Shown here: in pieces, positions 1-9,616 of the stretch
How positions within the stretch are numbered: the first letter of the stretch is position 1
Layout of the letters: each line of letters begins with the position of its first letter
DNA from: Pseudomonadota bacterium
GTDB lineage: Bacteria; Pseudomonadota; Alphaproteobacteria; Acetobacterales; Acetobacteraceae
Assembly (NCBI GenBank): GCA_021809435.1
Contig: JAKBAD010000010.1
Coordinates: 1-64,000 of the forward strand
Length of the DNA: 64,000 bases
Direction: 5' to 3'
The notes under the pieces: model-generated
What the model was told of the DNA's origin: nothing
Database searches by the model: none
Seen by the model: only the letters and a program-made list of their open reading frames with translations
Made by a program: the position numbers and the translations under genes

Positions 1-1001
1 TCGAAACCACCTTGTTCATCGTCGCGAGCAAGACCTTCACCACCATCGAGACCATGACCAACGCCCACACCGCCCGCGCCCGGCTGGTGGCCAGGCTTGG
101 CGAAGGCGCGGTCGGCGCGCATTTCGCGGCCGTCTCCACGGCGCTGCCCAAAATCCGTGAATTCGGTATCGAGCCAGAGCGCGCCTTTGGGTTCTGGGAC
201 TGGGTGGGCGGGCGCTACTCGGTCTGGGGCGCCATTGGCCTGCCGGTGATGATCGCGGTGGGCGCCGAGAATTTCCGCGCCTTCCTGGCCGGCGCCCATG
301 CCATGGATGAGCATTTCCGCAGGGCGCCGCTGGAACAAAACCTGCCCGTGCTGCTGGCGCTGGTGGGCGTGTGGCACCGCAACGCCTGCGGCTACCCCGC
401 CCGTGCCGTGCTGCCCTACGACCAGCGCCTCGCGCGTTTCCCCGCTTATTTGCAGCAGCTCGACATGGAGAGCAACGGCAAGCGCGTATCGCTCGACGGC
501 ACGCCGGTCAAAACCGCCACCGGCCCGCTGGTGTTTGGCGAGCCCGGCACAAATGGTCAGCACGCATTCTATCAGCTCATCCACCAGGGCAGCGATGTCA
601 TCCCCTGCGAATTCCTCATCGCCGCTTCAGGCCATGAGCCCGAACTCGCCCATCACCACCAGCTGCTGGTGGCCAACTGCCTGGCCCAGTCACAGGCTTT
701 GCTCATCGGCCGCACGCTCGAGGAGGCGCAGGGCAACCCGCACCGCGTGTTCCCCGGCAACCGCCCCAGCATCACGCTCGCCTATCAGCGCCTCACCCCC
801 CACGCGCTGGGCCGCCTCATCGCGCTCTACGAGCACCGCATCTTCACCGAAGCCGCGCTCTGGAACATCAACGCCTACGACCAATGGGGCGTCGAGTTGG
901 GCAAGGAACTCGCCACCAACCTCCTGCCCGCCGTGCAAGGCCAATCCATCCCCCTCCACCAAGCCACCTCAGCCCTCCTCGATCATTTAGCGGCTAAATG
1001 A
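1..1001 (+). CDS. pgi: glucose-6-phosphate isomerase, C-terminal part (5' end outside window)
   Basis: Catalyses glucose-6-phosphate/fructose-6-phosphate interconversion in cytoplasmic sugar metabolism. The reading frame is open from base 3 and runs 332 residues to a TGA at 999-1001, so roughly the last 60% of a usual ~545-residue enzyme is present. The first visible residues read [14 protein letters not shown], a well-known PGI stretch. The first family signature [11 protein letters not shown] lies near base 206, the active-site stretch [15 protein letters not shown] near base 550, and the second signature [15 protein letters not shown] near base 870. These are diagnostic, so only the missing 5' end is uncertain. 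pyk follows 44 bases downstream on the same strand, placing two central carbon genes together. Confidence 0.96.
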   Translation, partial: ETTLFIVASKTFTTIETMTNAHTARARLVARLGEGAVGAHFAAVSTALPKIREFGIEPERAFGFWDWVGGRYSVWGAIGLPVMIAVGAENFRAFLAGAHAMDEHFRRAPLEQNLPVLLALVGVWHRNACGYPARAVLPYDQRLARFPAYLQQLDMESNGKRVSLDGTPVKTATGPLVFGEPGTNGQHAFYQLIHQGSDVIPCEFLIAASGHEPELAHHHQLLVANCLAQSQALLIGRTLEEAQGNPHRVFPGNRPSITLAYQRLTPHALGRLIALYEHRIFTEAALWNINAYDQWGVELGKELATNLLPAVQGQSIPLHQATSALLDHLAAK

Positions 1002-1045
1002 GCGGCTGCGACGTGATCCATAGGGAATTTTGTTAGGATTATTTC

Positions 1046-2455
1046 ATGCGTGAATATCGTTTTGCCAAAATCATCGCGACACTGGGCCCCGCGAGTTCAG
1101 ATGTCGGCACAATTCGTGCGCTGGCTGAGGCGGGCGCCAATGTCTTTCGTCTTAATTTCAGCCATGGCACGCACGATGAGCATCGCGCAAGGCTGGATGC
1201 TATACGCGCCGTGGAGACGGATCTTGGTCGGCCTTTGGCGGCACTGGCGGATTTGCAGGGGCCCAAGCTACGCATTGGCCAACTCGAAGGTGGATCGATC
1301 GATCTTGCCGAGGATCAGGAAATTATACTGACGCCTGAGGGCGCAGAGGGCACGATTGCTTTGCCTCACCCGGAGATTTTCGCCGCCGCGCGTGCTGGGG
1401 TCGTGTTGCTGGTTGACGATGGGAAGTTGCGTTTTGATGTTGTCACCGCCACGCCGGAGCGCATCGTCGCGCGCACGGTGGTGGCGGGGCGGTTGTTGCC
1501 GCGCAAGGGCGTGAGTGTCATTGGCGCGACTTTGCCGGTTTCGGCGTTGACCCCAAAAGACCGCGCGGATTTGGCTTTCGCGCTTTCCATTGGTGTCGAT
1601 TGGATTGCGTTGTCGTTTGTGCAGCGTCCGGAGGACGTTATCGAGCTGCGCGATCTGGTCGGCGGTCGGGCGCGCATCATGGCGAAAATCGAAAAGCCTT
1701 CGGCACTAGACTGCCTTGAGGCGATTGTTGAGAAGGCGGATGCGCTCATGGTCGCGCGTGGCGATTTGGGGGTTGAGATGCCGCCTGAGGTGGTGCCGCG
1801 CATGCAGCGCCGGATTCTGAGCGTTTGCCGCCAGTTCGGACGCCCGGTGGTGGTGGCGACACAAATGCTGGAAAGCATGATCACGGCTCCGACCCCGACG
1901 CGCGCTGAAGTCTCTGATGTCGCCACGGCGGTTTATGCCGGGGCGGATGCCGTCATGTTGTCGGCGGAATCGGCGGCGGGGCGCTATCCGGTGCAGGCGG
2001 TTGCGATGATGGCGAGCATTATCCGTGATGTCGAGGCGGACGAGGAGTTCTGGTCTGGTCTTCGTGTAAAGCGGGGCGAGGCACGGGCGGATGTATCCGC
2101 CGTTATTTGCGCGGCGCTTCGTGAGGCGGCCGTGGCGCTCCAGCCGGCGGCGATTGTGGCCTATACCACATCGGGAAATACCGGGTTTCGCGCCGCCGCC
2201 GAGCGTCCGCGCGCGCCGCTCCTGTGTCTTGCTCCCACGCTTGAGGTGGCGCGCCGGCTATGTCTTCCCTGGGGGCTGTGCCCGCGCGTGGCGGCGGGTG
2301 TGGGCGGTATGAGCGATGTGGTGCATGTCGCGAGCCGTTTGGTGCGTGAGGAAGGGCTGGGCGAGCCAGGCCAGACCATGGCCCTTACCGCCGGGCAGCC
2401 GTTTGGCGTGGCGGGCACGACCAATGTGCTGCGCATTGAGCGGATTGACGGTTGA
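1046..2455 (+). CDS. pyk: pyruvate kinase
   Basis: Transfers phosphate from phosphoenolpyruvate to ADP, the last step of lower glycolysis. At 469 residues it is the usual bacterial length. Visible motifs in order are KIIATLGPASS (N-terminus), RLNFSHG (substrate/K+ site), IMAKIEKPSALD with the catalytic Lys, MVARGDLGVEMP, and TQMLESM, followed by the C-terminal alpha/beta domain. The ATG at 1046 is favoured by an AGGA eight bases upstream (1035-1038) and by the match of the N-terminus to the family. It follows pgi by 44 bases and may be cotranscribed. A 10-bp hairpin lies just past the stop (2486-2512). Confidence 0.96.
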   Translation: MREYRFAKIIATLGPASSDVGTIRALAEAGANVFRLNFSHGTHDEHRARLDAIRAVETDLGRPLAALADLQGPKLRIGQLEGGSIDLAEDQEIILTPEGAEGTIALPHPEIFAAARAGVVLLVDDGKLRFDVVTATPERIVARTVVAGRLLPRKGVSVIGATLPVSALTPKDRADLAFALSIGVDWIALSFVQRPEDVIELRDLVGGRARIMAKIEKPSALDCLEAIVEKADALMVARGDLGVEMPPEVVPRMQRRILSVCRQFGRPVVVATQMLESMITAPTPTRAEVSDVATAVYAGADAVMLSAESAAGRYPVQAVAMMASIIRDVEADEEFWSGLRVKRGEARADVSAVICAALREAAVALQPAAIVAYTTSGNTGFRAAAERPRAPLLCLAPTLEVARRLCLPWGLCPRVAAGVGGMSDVVHVASRLVREEGLGEPGQTMALTAGQPFGVAGTTNVLRIERIDG

Positions 2456-2485
2456 CATAAGCCAGCATGTGATTAGGAGCCGTGA

Positions 2486-2512
2486 TGACATGGGCTCGAC
2501 ATGCCCATGTCA
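2486..2512. terminator. 10-bp perfect hairpin between converging pyk and phrB
   Basis: TGACATGGGC at 2486-2495 pairs exactly with GCCCATGTCA at 2503-2512 across a 7-base loop. The space between the convergent genes is only about 115 bases, so a transcription end is likely here. No T-run follows directly, although a TTTTT occurs at about 2529-2533. Intrinsic termination is therefore plausible but not certain. Confidence 0.45.
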
Positions 2513-2570
2513 AGCGCTGCATGTGGGCTTTTTGGTCGCCATTGCGAGGCTTTGCCCCGTGATCACACGC

Positions 2571-4070
2571 CTATTGGCCTAGAAACTGGGCGGCACGGGT
2601 TTGCAGAGCGGCCACCATTTCAGGGGGCATGGCGTTCAATGTCTTGTAGGCCAGGGCAAGACGCGGGTTGCCCTTCAGCAGGGTTTGGTTGCTGACCAGG
2701 AAGTTCCAGTACAAGGCATTGAAGGGGCAGGCCCGTTCGCCCAGCTTTTGTGTCGGATCAAACCTGCAAGACCGGCAATAATCTGACATGCGGTTGATAT
2801 AGGCGCCCCCCGCGGCATAAGGTTTACTGGCCAGCAGCCCGCCGTCGGCATAGAGCACCATGCCCGAAACATTTGGCAGTTCGACCCATTCAAACGCATC
2901 GGCATAGACCAGCAGATACCATTCATTCACCGCTGCCGTATCTATGCCTGCGAGCAGCGCATAATTACCCAGAACCATCAGGCGCTGGATGTGATGCGCA
3001 TAGGCATTGGCCTTGGTCTCTTGCACGCACTGGTGCAGGCAGTTCATGTCGGTTTTGCCGGTCCAGTAAAAATCGGGCAAGGGGCGTTTGGCGCCAAGGG
3101 CGTTGAGGGTGGCGTAGCCCGGCATTTTCAGCCAATAGAGGCCCCGCACATATTCGCGCCAGCCCAGAATTTGGCGGATGAATCCCTCGGTGGCGTTCAA
3201 TGGCACAGCCCCCGCCCGGTAGGCGGCTTCTGCGGCGGCCACGCATTCGCCCGGCAGCAGTAGGCCGCAATTGAGATACAGAGCGATATGCGCATGAAAC
3301 AATAACGGTTCGCCTTGGCGCATGGCATCCTGATAATCCCCAAACCGCGGCAGGCGATCGGCGATGAAGCGATGTAGAGCCGCCTGTGCGCCTGCGCGTG
3401 TAACAGCATGGGTGAACGGATACAGATCACCGAAATGGTTGCCGAACTCCCGCTCCACCAGGGTCAGAACCTGGCTCGTGATGTCGTCGGGCGGTTCGGT
3501 GTAAGAGGGGGGCACCTCGATTTCGCGCGGCAGGGGCTTGCGGTTTTCTGTGTCAAAATTCCATTGCCCACCAATCGGCTTGCCACCTTGCATCAGCACG
3601 CCAAGGCGGGTGCGCAGGGTGCGGTAAAAATATTCCATGCGCAATTGCTTCCGGCCCTCTGCCCATGTGGCAAAGTCAGCCCGGGTGGAGAGGAAGCGGG
3701 TATCCTCGACCAACTCTGCCCCAAGATCGCGCAGGGCCAGCATCACGCGATGCTCGCCAGGCCAAGTGGCAATGATGCTCCGAGTATTGTGGCGGCGGCA
3801 AGCCCGCTCAATTTCTCCCGTAAAACTCTGCGTGTTGGCGGGATCGTCGAGCGTCACATACTCCACCTGCCATCCAACGCTCCGCAACTCCTGGGCGAAA
3901 TGGCGCATGGCGGAGAGAATAAAGGCGATTTTCTTTTGGTGATGGCGGGGCGTCACAGCCTCTTCGCGCACCTCCATCATCAGCACCACGTCGTTGGTCT
4001 TGTCGGCCAATGCCAGGCTTGGCAGGCCCAGGCTCAATTGATCGCCCAGCACGGGAAAGAGACGTGTCAT
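2571..4070 (-). CDS. phrB: FeS-type photolyase/cryptochrome (DPRP family, PhrB-like)
   Basis: A 499-residue member of the deoxyribodipyrimidine-photolyase-related (DPRP) family. Its characterised member Agrobacterium PhrB is a (6-4) photolyase with FAD, a lumazine antenna and a 4Fe-4S cluster. The N-terminus [16 protein letters not shown] is typical. Near the C-terminus, YCRSCRFDP...GERACPFN supplies three cysteines with C-x2-C-x12-C spacing, matching the cluster ligands of PhrB. The predicted role is light-driven repair of UV (6-4) photoproducts; a sensory role cannot be excluded. Its ATG overlaps the stop of the upstream photolyase by four bases, so the two are translationally coupled. It is the last gene of the leftward operon starting at 7337, whose promoter resembles that of rpoE-chrR. 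Confidence 0.93.
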   Translation of the reverse strand: MTRLFPVLGDQLSLGLPSLALADKTNDVVLMMEVREEAVTPRHHQKKIAFILSAMRHFAQELRSVGWQVEYVTLDDPANTQSFTGEIERACRRHNTRSIIATWPGEHRVMLALRDLGAELVEDTRFLSTRADFATWAEGRKQLRMEYFYRTLRTRLGVLMQGGKPIGGQWNFDTENRKPLPREIEVPPSYTEPPDDITSQVLTLVEREFGNHFGDLYPFTHAVTRAGAQAALHRFIADRLPRFGDYQDAMRQGEPLLFHAHIALYLNCGLLLPGECVAAAEAAYRAGAVPLNATEGFIRQILGWREYVRGLYWLKMPGYATLNALGAKRPLPDFYWTGKTDMNCLHQCVQETKANAYAHHIQRLMVLGNYALLAGIDTAAVNEWYLLVYADAFEWVELPNVSGMVLYADGGLLASKPYAAGGAYINRMSDYCRSCRFDPTQKLGERACPFNALYWNFLVSNQTLLKGNPRLALAYKTLNAMPPEMVAALQTRAAQFLGQ

Positions 4071-5542
4071 GAGAATAAATCCGTGGCGATGGCGGGTTTG
4101 TTGCGGCGGCGCGGGGAGGGGCGTTTGCGGCTGCCGTGCTGGTGCGCGATGGCGAGCGCGATTTCTCGGTGTCCGGGCATCTTGCGCAACGTGTAAACCT
4201 GGGTGAGCGCGGCTTTACGGGCCTGTACGTCATCCACAATGGGCGGCGGGTAGTTGGACGGCGGCTGCGGCGCCACCCAGGGCGTGTGAATGAGCCCGGC
4301 CGGCAGATGCGCGATCTCGGGGACAAAGGCGCGGATGAAGGCACCGTCAGGATCCTGCTCCACCCCTTGCTTCACCGGGTTATAAACGCGCAGCGTATTG
4401 ATGCCCGTGGTGCCCGCCTGCATTTGCATTTGCGGGTAATGAATGCCCGGCTCGTAATCAGCGAACAGCCGGGCCAGATGGCGGGCGGGCGCGCGCCAAT
4501 CCAGCCATAATATTTGGCACGCGAAGCTGACCAGCATGGCCCGCATACGAAAATTGATCCAGCCAGTGCGCGTGAGTGCACGCATACAGGCATCGACCAT
4601 TGGGTAGCCCGTCTGCCCCGTGGCCCATGCGGTAAAGAGACCTTCATCATGGCCGCGCAGCCCGTCATAGGCCGGATGCAAATTCCGGATCTCCAGCATT
4701 GGTTCGCTTTCCAGTTTCTGAATGAAATGGCAGTGCCAATGCAGGCGCGATTCAAAGGCCCGCAGCCCCAGTGGCCAGCCGCCACGCTGGAGGGACGGGA
4801 TGGCGGAGATTTCACGCTGGCGTCGCTTAACGGCCTGTACCACCTCGCGCAACGACAGCGTGCCCAGGCTCAGCGGCACCGAGAGGCGCGACCCATGCAG
4901 CGCGGCATGAGTTGGCGAGGATATGGCGCGCGCATAGCTTGCTCCGGCCGAGGTGAGAAAATTGCCCAGCCGAGCAATGGCGGCGCGGCGCCCAGGAAAC
5001 AGCCCGGATGTGTCAAACTCTTCCGGTTCCGGCAGGGTGTCGCTTGGCAGAGAGGCGGGCGCGGGCAGAACAGGCGCGCGATAGGCGGGTTCGTCCATCA
5101 CCCCGCGCCAGAGCGCATCCCATTCATCGCGGCTGCTTAAGCGCCGAACCACCGCGCCATTTTGATATTCATGCCAGGCCACGCCGGTTTTGCGTGCCCA
5201 GCGCGCCAGCGCGCGGTCGCGTTGATAAGTCCAGAGTGTGCCTGTCTCCTGATGCGACCAGAGCGTGAAACCTGGAAATTGGCGGGCGAGGCGGGCGAAT
5301 ACCTCCAGGGCTTCGCCCACCTGCACCACCAGCCTTTGCCCGCGCTGCTCCAGGCTTGCCTGCAAATCCTGCAACGCGGCATACAGGCAGGCGTAATGGC
5401 GCGGGCTCATGTCGGGTTGGCGCCACAAATCGGGCTCATGAATATAGAGGGCGATCAGCGGTCCGGGGCGTTGGGCGGCATGCCAGAGCGGCGCGTGGTC
5501 GTGCAGGCGCAGATCGCGCTTGAACCAGACGATCTGGGTCAT
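4067..5542 (-). CDS. DNA photolyase / cryptochrome family protein (FAD-binding)
   Basis: A 491-residue flavoprotein with an N-terminal photolyase Rossmann domain starting [19 protein letters not shown] and a helical FAD domain. The FAD region contains [13 protein letters not shown] and [12 protein letters not shown]. The usual Asn/Trp-rich FAD motif of CPD photolyases is replaced by [20 protein letters not shown], which marks a divergent subfamily. CPD repair is therefore likely but not proved. The ATG at 5542 is preferred over one 18 bases upstream because it forms a 4-base ATGA overlap with the stop of the DUF1295 gene and aligns with family N-termini. The tail (about residues 470-485) is Arg/Lys-rich. 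It lies in the apparent RpoE-ChrR regulon beside a second photolyase. Confidence 0.9.
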   Translation of the reverse strand: MTQIVWFKRDLRLHDHAPLWHAAQRPGPLIALYIHEPDLWRQPDMSPRHYACLYAALQDLQASLEQRGQRLVVQVGEALEVFARLARQFPGFTLWSHQETGTLWTYQRDRALARWARKTGVAWHEYQNGAVVRRLSSRDEWDALWRGVMDEPAYRAPVLPAPASLPSDTLPEPEEFDTSGLFPGRRAAIARLGNFLTSAGASYARAISSPTHAALHGSRLSVPLSLGTLSLREVVQAVKRRQREISAIPSLQRGGWPLGLRAFESRLHWHCHFIQKLESEPMLEIRNLHPAYDGLRGHDEGLFTAWATGQTGYPMVDACMRALTRTGWINFRMRAMLVSFACQILWLDWRAPARHLARLFADYEPGIHYPQMQMQAGTTGINTLRVYNPVKQGVEQDPDGAFIRAFVPEIAHLPAGLIHTPWVAPQPPSNYPPPIVDDVQARKAALTQVYTLRKMPGHREIALAIAHQHGSRKRPSPRRRNKPAIATDLFS

Positions 5543-6312
5543 TTCGGCCAGCGCGGCCACATGGCGTTGGTGCGGGCCACATAGGCATCGTAAACGGCGC
5601 CCCGGCGCGCGCGCATGGCGGTTTCAAGCGGTGGCACGCCCGTGAGATAGCGCAGCACCAGGAACATGAGCACGGGAGCGATGAAGGAAAGCCACGTCAC
5701 GGGCCGGGCGGGTTCCAGCGCGATGAGCGGATAGGCCAGCCAGGCCAGCGCCTCACATAAGTAATTCGGGTGCCGGCAGAGTGACCATAGCCCTGTCTCG
5801 CATATGCCCCCTTCAGTGCCGGGCCGGGTGCGCCAGACGCGCAGCTGATGGTCGGCCAGGGCTTCGCCGGCCAGGGCCAGGGCCAGCACGCAGGCACCGG
5901 CAATATCTGCCCCCCGCAGTGCCGCCACCGGCTGTGCCGCGGCCAGATAAACGGAGACGGCCAGCAAGCCGCTCACGGGCCCCTGCCCGGAGATCAGTTT
6001 CAGCATCTGACCTTGAAATGCCGGTCCGGCGGCCGCGCGCATCATGGCGTAGCGTGTGTCTTCCGGGCCAGAGGCCACGCGCCACGCAATATGCCCTCCC
6101 AAACGCGCCGCCCAGGCCATAATGAGCGTGGCCAGCAGGGCGTGTCGCCAAAATGCGCCGGGTGCCGCCAAGGCGACGGCCGCTAACGCCAAACCAGTCG
6201 AGAACGTCCAAACCACATCGATCCATCCGGCATTACCGGCGGCACGCTGCAAGGCCCAGGCCAGCAGCATGGCCAGCGATACGAACACGCCGGCATAAAG
6301 ACAAACACTCAC
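5539..6312 (-). CDS. DUF1295-family membrane protein (steroid 5-alpha-reductase-like fold)
   Basis: A 257-residue polytopic membrane protein. The C-terminal half carries the DUF1295/isoprenylcysteine-methyltransferase-like pattern [16 protein letters not shown] followed by a hydrophobic pair and [22 protein letters not shown]. Related proteins are membrane-embedded reductases or methyltransferases that act on lipids; its substrate is unknown. The start is taken as GTG at 6312 because that gives a 4-base GTGA overlap with the upstream methyltransferase stop. The longer alternative start at 6417 would overlap that gene by over 100 bases. Its position between a CFA-type methyltransferase and photolyases suggests a role in fatty-acyl modification under photo-oxidative stress, which is inference. 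Confidence 0.85.
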   Translation of the reverse strand: MSVCLYAGVFVSLAMLLAWALQRAAGNAGWIDVVWTFSTGLALAAVALAAPGAFWRHALLATLIMAWAARLGGHIAWRVASGPEDTRYAMMRAAAGPAFQGQMLKLISGQGPVSGLLAVSVYLAAAQPVAALRGADIAGACVLALALAGEALADHQLRVWRTRPGTEGGICETGLWSLCRHPNYLCEALAWLAYPLIALEPARPVTWLSFIAPVLMFLVLRYLTGVPPLETAMRARRGAVYDAYVARTNAMWPRWPK

Positions 6313-7337
6313 GGCACCGGCGCCAGCAGATAGTGGCTCACCCCCCAGGGCTTGCCGCCGCCATGGCCGAACAACCCCTCGGTTGCCAAAAAAAACAGCC
6401 GCCAGCGCCGCGCCCATAATGTGGCTTGTGCGCCATATACGGTGTTGAGAATCCTGTCGATTTCGGTGGCGTTGGCGTCAAACCGAGCAAGCCAGTGGCG
6501 TGCCGTGCGGGCGTAATGGCGGCCGCTCCAGCGCCAATCGCGTTCTTGAATAAACAGGTCGGGGAAGGCGGCGGCCAAGTCGTGGCTGGGCATGAGGCCG
6601 CCGGTGAAAAAATGCTGGGCGATCCAGTCTGACCGGTCGGTATGGTCAAACCGGTAGGGGGTGGTGGCATGGGTGAAGACATGCAAAAACAGCTTGCCCT
6701 GCGGTTTCAACCAGCCCCGCACCCGCGCCAGCAGCGCCCGCCAATTCGCCATATGTTCGAACATTTCGACCGACACCACGCGATCAAATTTTTGATCTGG
6801 CGCGAAATCGTTCATGTCGGCGGTGATAACGCGCAGATTGCCAAGCCCCCGGGCCCGCGCTTCAGCCTCGATATGGAGGCGTTGCGGATTGGAGTTGGAG
6901 ACAGCGGTAATGCGCGCACCCGGAAAGCGCTGCGCCATGAACAAGCTGAGAGACCCCCAGCCACAACCCAGCTCCAGAATCTCCTGGCCGTCTTCGAGCA
7001 CCGCATGGGCTGCGGTTTCCTCCAAGGCGTGTTGCTCGGCCTCCGCCAGTGTTTCGCGCCCCGTGGGGTAGAGGCAGCAGGAATATTTCCGGTTCGGCCC
7101 CAGAATGAGACCAAAAAACTCAGGCGGCAATTCATAATGCTGGCGGTTGGCGTCTTCGGTGTGCAGGGCGATGGGGTAGGCCTCCATCTCACGGGCGAAC
7201 GCCAGCACATCTTGGCCGCTGCGCGTCTGGGCAAAATTCGTGCGCCCGACGAGGGCCGAGATCCCCAGGCGCAAGAGCGTGTCAGGCACGGGGGCGGTTT
7301 CGGCAAGATGGGCCAGACGGGCCGGTAACGTGCTCAT
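6309..7337 (-). CDS. CFA-synthase-type SAM-dependent methyltransferase
   Basis: A 342-residue SAM-dependent methyltransferase of the cyclopropane-fatty-acid-synthase superfamily. It has HYELPPEFFGLILG in the N-terminal part, the SAM-binding motif LELGCGWGSLSLFMA near residue 145, and the post-motif SVEMFEHMANW. It resembles the coclaurine-methyltransferase-like branch more than classical Cfa, so methylation of an unsaturated acyl chain is more likely than ring formation. It is the first gene of the leftward operon with DUF1295 and two photolyases. The operon is preceded by a TGATCC-N16-CGTA promoter about 150 bases upstream of the ATG. Rhodobacter sphaeroides has a comparable CFA-like methyltransferase in its RpoE regulon, used in furan fatty-acid synthesis. 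Confidence 0.9.
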   Translation of the reverse strand: MSTLPARLAHLAETAPVPDTLLRLGISALVGRTNFAQTRSGQDVLAFAREMEAYPIALHTEDANRQHYELPPEFFGLILGPNRKYSCCLYPTGRETLAEAEQHALEETAAHAVLEDGQEILELGCGWGSLSLFMAQRFPGARITAVSNSNPQRLHIEAEARARGLGNLRVITADMNDFAPDQKFDRVVSVEMFEHMANWRALLARVRGWLKPQGKLFLHVFTHATTPYRFDHTDRSDWIAQHFFTGGLMPSHDLAAAFPDLFIQERDWRWSGRHYARTARHWLARFDANATEIDRILNTVYGAQATLWARRWRLFFLATEGLFGHGGGKPWGVSHYLLAPVP

Positions 7338-7483
7338 ATTTGCCTCCTGGGGCGTGAGGGGATGAACGCAAATATAACCGCCAGGCGCTTGGCCAACCTA
7401 CCGGGGGCACTCACCAACGCCGCCGGCGCTGGGCGGAGAGCTTGGTGGCCTGGATATTGATCTGGTGCATTCACGTGGCATCA

Positions 7484-7509
7484 TACGCGGTTGTGCGCGC
7501 CATGGATCA
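7484..7509 (-). promoter_or_regulatory. ECF (RpoE/ChrR-type) promoter for leftward methyltransferase-photolyase operon
   Basis: On the minus strand TGATCC (7509-7504) is followed after exactly 16 bases by CGTATG (7487-7482). The same hexamer, spacing and CGTA core precede rpoE-chrR. ECF sigma factors of the RpoE-ChrR group are known to use TGATCC-type -35 elements. The predicted transcript would carry a leader of about 140 bases before the ATG at 7337. Confidence 0.8.
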
Positions 7510-7513
7510 GGAC

Positions 7514-7541
7514 TGATCCGGAAACCTTGGCGCGCCGTACT
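7514..7541 (+). promoter_or_regulatory. ECF (RpoE/ChrR-type) promoter for rightward FAD-oxidoreductase operon
   Basis: TGATCC at 7514-7519, a 16-base spacer, then CGTACT at 7536-7541. The -35 element lies only four bases from the divergent one, giving back-to-back promoters. A transcript starting about 7 bases past the -10 would have a leader under 20 bases, with AAGGA at 7554-7558 and ATG at 7566. Confidence 0.83.
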
Positions 7542-7565
7542 GGAAGCAGATGCAAGGAAAATGGC

Positions 7566-8852
7566 ATGGAGCATGCAACAACGCGGCAGCGCATTGCGGT
7601 GGTGGGCGGGGGGATTACCGGTCTCTCCTGTGCGTGGCTGCTCGCTCAGCGCCATGAGGTGACGCTGTTTGAGGCTCTGCCGCGCTTAGGGGGGCATAGC
7701 CATACGGTAGAGGTTGGCGGCGCGCCGGTGGATACCGGCTTCATTGTCTATAACGAACCCGCTTATCCCAACCTCACCGCGCTGTTCGCGCATCTGGGCG
7801 TGGCAACCGATCCGACCGACATGTCATTTTCCGTTTCGCTCAACGAGGGCGGGCTTGAATATGCCGGCTCGGGCCTGCGAGCTTTGTTTGCCCAGCCGCG
7901 CAATCTCCTGCGGCCCAGATTTTGGGCGATGCTGCGCGATTTGGTGCGCTTTTACCGTACGGCGCCGCAGGATTGCGCCAAGCTCGGCGAGGTCAGCCTG
8001 GGCGCATATTTACGCCAGGGCCAATATGGCGAGGCGTTTTTGCACGATCATCTCTACCCGATGATCGCCGCCGTGTGGTCCTGTCCGGCGGGCAAGGCGG
8101 CCGATTTACCGGCTGCCGCCTTTATTCGCTTTTGTGAAAATCACGGGCTGCTGAAACTGACTGGCCGGCCGCTATGGCGCACCGTGCGCGGTGGCTCGCG
8201 TGAATATGTGTCCCGCCTGCGCGCGGCATATTCGGGCATCCTTCGCCAGGGCGAACCCGTGACGGCGCTGACCCGCCGGCCCGATGAGGTACTGCTCAGT
8301 ACGGCATCGGGCACTGAGCGGTTCGACCAGGTGGTGCTCGCCTGTCATGCCGATGAGGGGTTGGCGCTGTTGAACGACCCCACGGCTGCCGAGCGCGATA
8401 TCATCGGCGCCTTCCGCACCACGCCCAATGAGGTGATCTTGCATCAGGACAAGGCGGCGATGCCACGCCGCCCCCGGGCCTGGGCGGCATGGAATTATCT
8501 GGGCGGGGCGCAGACTGTCGCGGTGACCTATTGGATGAACCAGTTGCAACGCCTGCCTGGCGGGCAAGATTGGTTTGTGACCCTCAACCCCTTGCGGCCC
8601 TTGCGTCGCGCCGTGCTGCGGCAGATTTTTACCCACCCCGTGTTTGACCTGCCCGCCCTGCGCGCCCAGGCGCGGCTGTGGGAGGTGCAGGGCGTCAACC
8701 GCACGTGGTTCTGCGGCGCGTGGTGGGGGGCGGGATTTCACGAGGACGGGTTGCAGGCGGGGCTGGCGGTGGCCGAAACGCTGGGGGGCGTGAGCCGCCC
8801 ATGGCGCGTTGCCAACCAAAATGGGCGCATCCCGGCGCCGCCCGCGCCATGA
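7566..8852 (+). CDS. NAD(P)/FAD-dependent oxidoreductase (flavin amine oxidase-like)
   Basis: A 428-residue flavoprotein. The dinucleotide-binding motif IAVVGGGITGLSCAWLLA sits at the N-terminus, followed by LPRLGGHSHTV and DTGFIVYNEPAYPNLTALF, all typical of the family found beside cfa genes. In Rhodobacter sphaeroides a flavin-oxidase homologue in the RpoE regulon acts in fatty-acid modification, so acyl-chain desaturation or oxidation is a reasonable proposal. The ATG at 7566 is chosen because AAGGA lies seven bases upstream and because longer starts would precede the predicted transcription start. Its stop overlaps the DUF1365 start (ATGA). It is the first gene of a five-gene operon. Confidence 0.9.
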   Translation: MEHATTRQRIAVVGGGITGLSCAWLLAQRHEVTLFEALPRLGGHSHTVEVGGAPVDTGFIVYNEPAYPNLTALFAHLGVATDPTDMSFSVSLNEGGLEYAGSGLRALFAQPRNLLRPRFWAMLRDLVRFYRTAPQDCAKLGEVSLGAYLRQGQYGEAFLHDHLYPMIAAVWSCPAGKAADLPAAAFIRFCENHGLLKLTGRPLWRTVRGGSREYVSRLRAAYSGILRQGEPVTALTRRPDEVLLSTASGTERFDQVVLACHADEGLALLNDPTAAERDIIGAFRTTPNEVILHQDKAAMPRRPRAWAAWNYLGGAQTVAVTYWMNQLQRLPGGQDWFVTLNPLRPLRRAVLRQIFTHPVFDLPALRAQARLWEVQGVNRTWFCGAWWGAGFHEDGLQAGLAVAETLGGVSRPWRVANQNGRIPAPPAP

Positions 8853-9616
8853 ACGCGCTTTACAGCACGCGTGTCACACACACGCGCACTCGCCCGCGCC
8901 GGCATCATCTGGCCTACAGGCTGCCTTATTTGCTGTTGGACCTCGATCATCTCCCCACCGCCCCACTCTTCTCACGCAACCGCTTCAACCTGTTCAGCCT
9001 GCATGAACGTGACCATGGCGATGGCGTGACACCCCTGCGCGCATGGGTGGCGGCGCGCTTGGCCGAGGCCGGGCTGGCTGAAGCGGAGTGCCGCATAACG
9101 CTGCTCACCTTGCCGCGTTTCTTGGGGTTGGGGTTCAACCCGCTCAGCCTGTTTCTGTGCCACGACACCCAAGGCGCGCTGCGGGCCGTGCTTTACGAGG
9201 TAAATAACACGTTCGGCCAGCGGCATCATTATCTTTGCCCGGTGGCGGCGGGGACCCGGGCACCGCTGCGCCAGAGCGCCGAGAAGGTCTTCTATGTATC
9301 TCCCTTCATGGATATGGGCCTACGCTACCGCTTCACCCTCACCCCGCCAGGCGAAGCGGTTGGGCTCCATATCGCCGTTGAGGATTCCCAAGGCCCCATG
9401 CTGCGCGCCACATTGGCGGGCACAAGCCAGCCTTTTACCAACGCGGTCTTGCTGCGCGCCGCGCTGGTGCATCCGCTGCTGGGCGTCAAGGTGCTGGCCG
9501 CGATTCATTGGGAGGCGCTTAAGATATGGCTGAAAGGCTTTGGTCTGCGGCCGCGCCCCGCGCCACCCGTCACACCGGTCACATATGGCCAGGACCTGAC
9601 CAGGAGTTCCACATGA
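8849..9616 (+). CDS. DUF1365 family protein
   Basis: A 255-residue protein of the DUF1365 family, nearly always encoded between an FAD oxidoreductase and a cfa gene. The diagnostic stretches are RNRFNLFSLHERDHGDG and FLGLGFNPLSLFLCHD, followed by EVNNTFGQRHHY. Its biochemical role is not established; context indicates membrane-lipid modification. The ATG at 8849 overlaps the previous stop by four bases, and its own TGA overlaps the cfa ATG the same way. No signal peptide or strong membrane segment is seen. Confidence 0.9.
   Translation: MNALYSTRVTHTRTRPRRHHLAYRLPYLLLDLDHLPTAPLFSRNRFNLFSLHERDHGDGVTPLRAWVAARLAEAGLAEAECRITLLTLPRFLGLGFNPLSLFLCHDTQGALRAVLYEVNNTFGQRHHYLCPVAAGTRAPLRQSAEKVFYVSPFMDMGLRYRFTLTPPGEAVGLHIAVEDSQGPMLRATLAGTSQPFTNAVLLRAALVHPLLGVKVLAAIHWEALKIWLKGFGLRPRPAPPVTPVTYGQDLTRSST

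Noticed and set aside
1014-1045. TGATCC upstream of pyk as another ECF promoter
   Set aside because: No CGTA follows at 16 bases; the position reads GGATTA. It lacks the second half of the motif.
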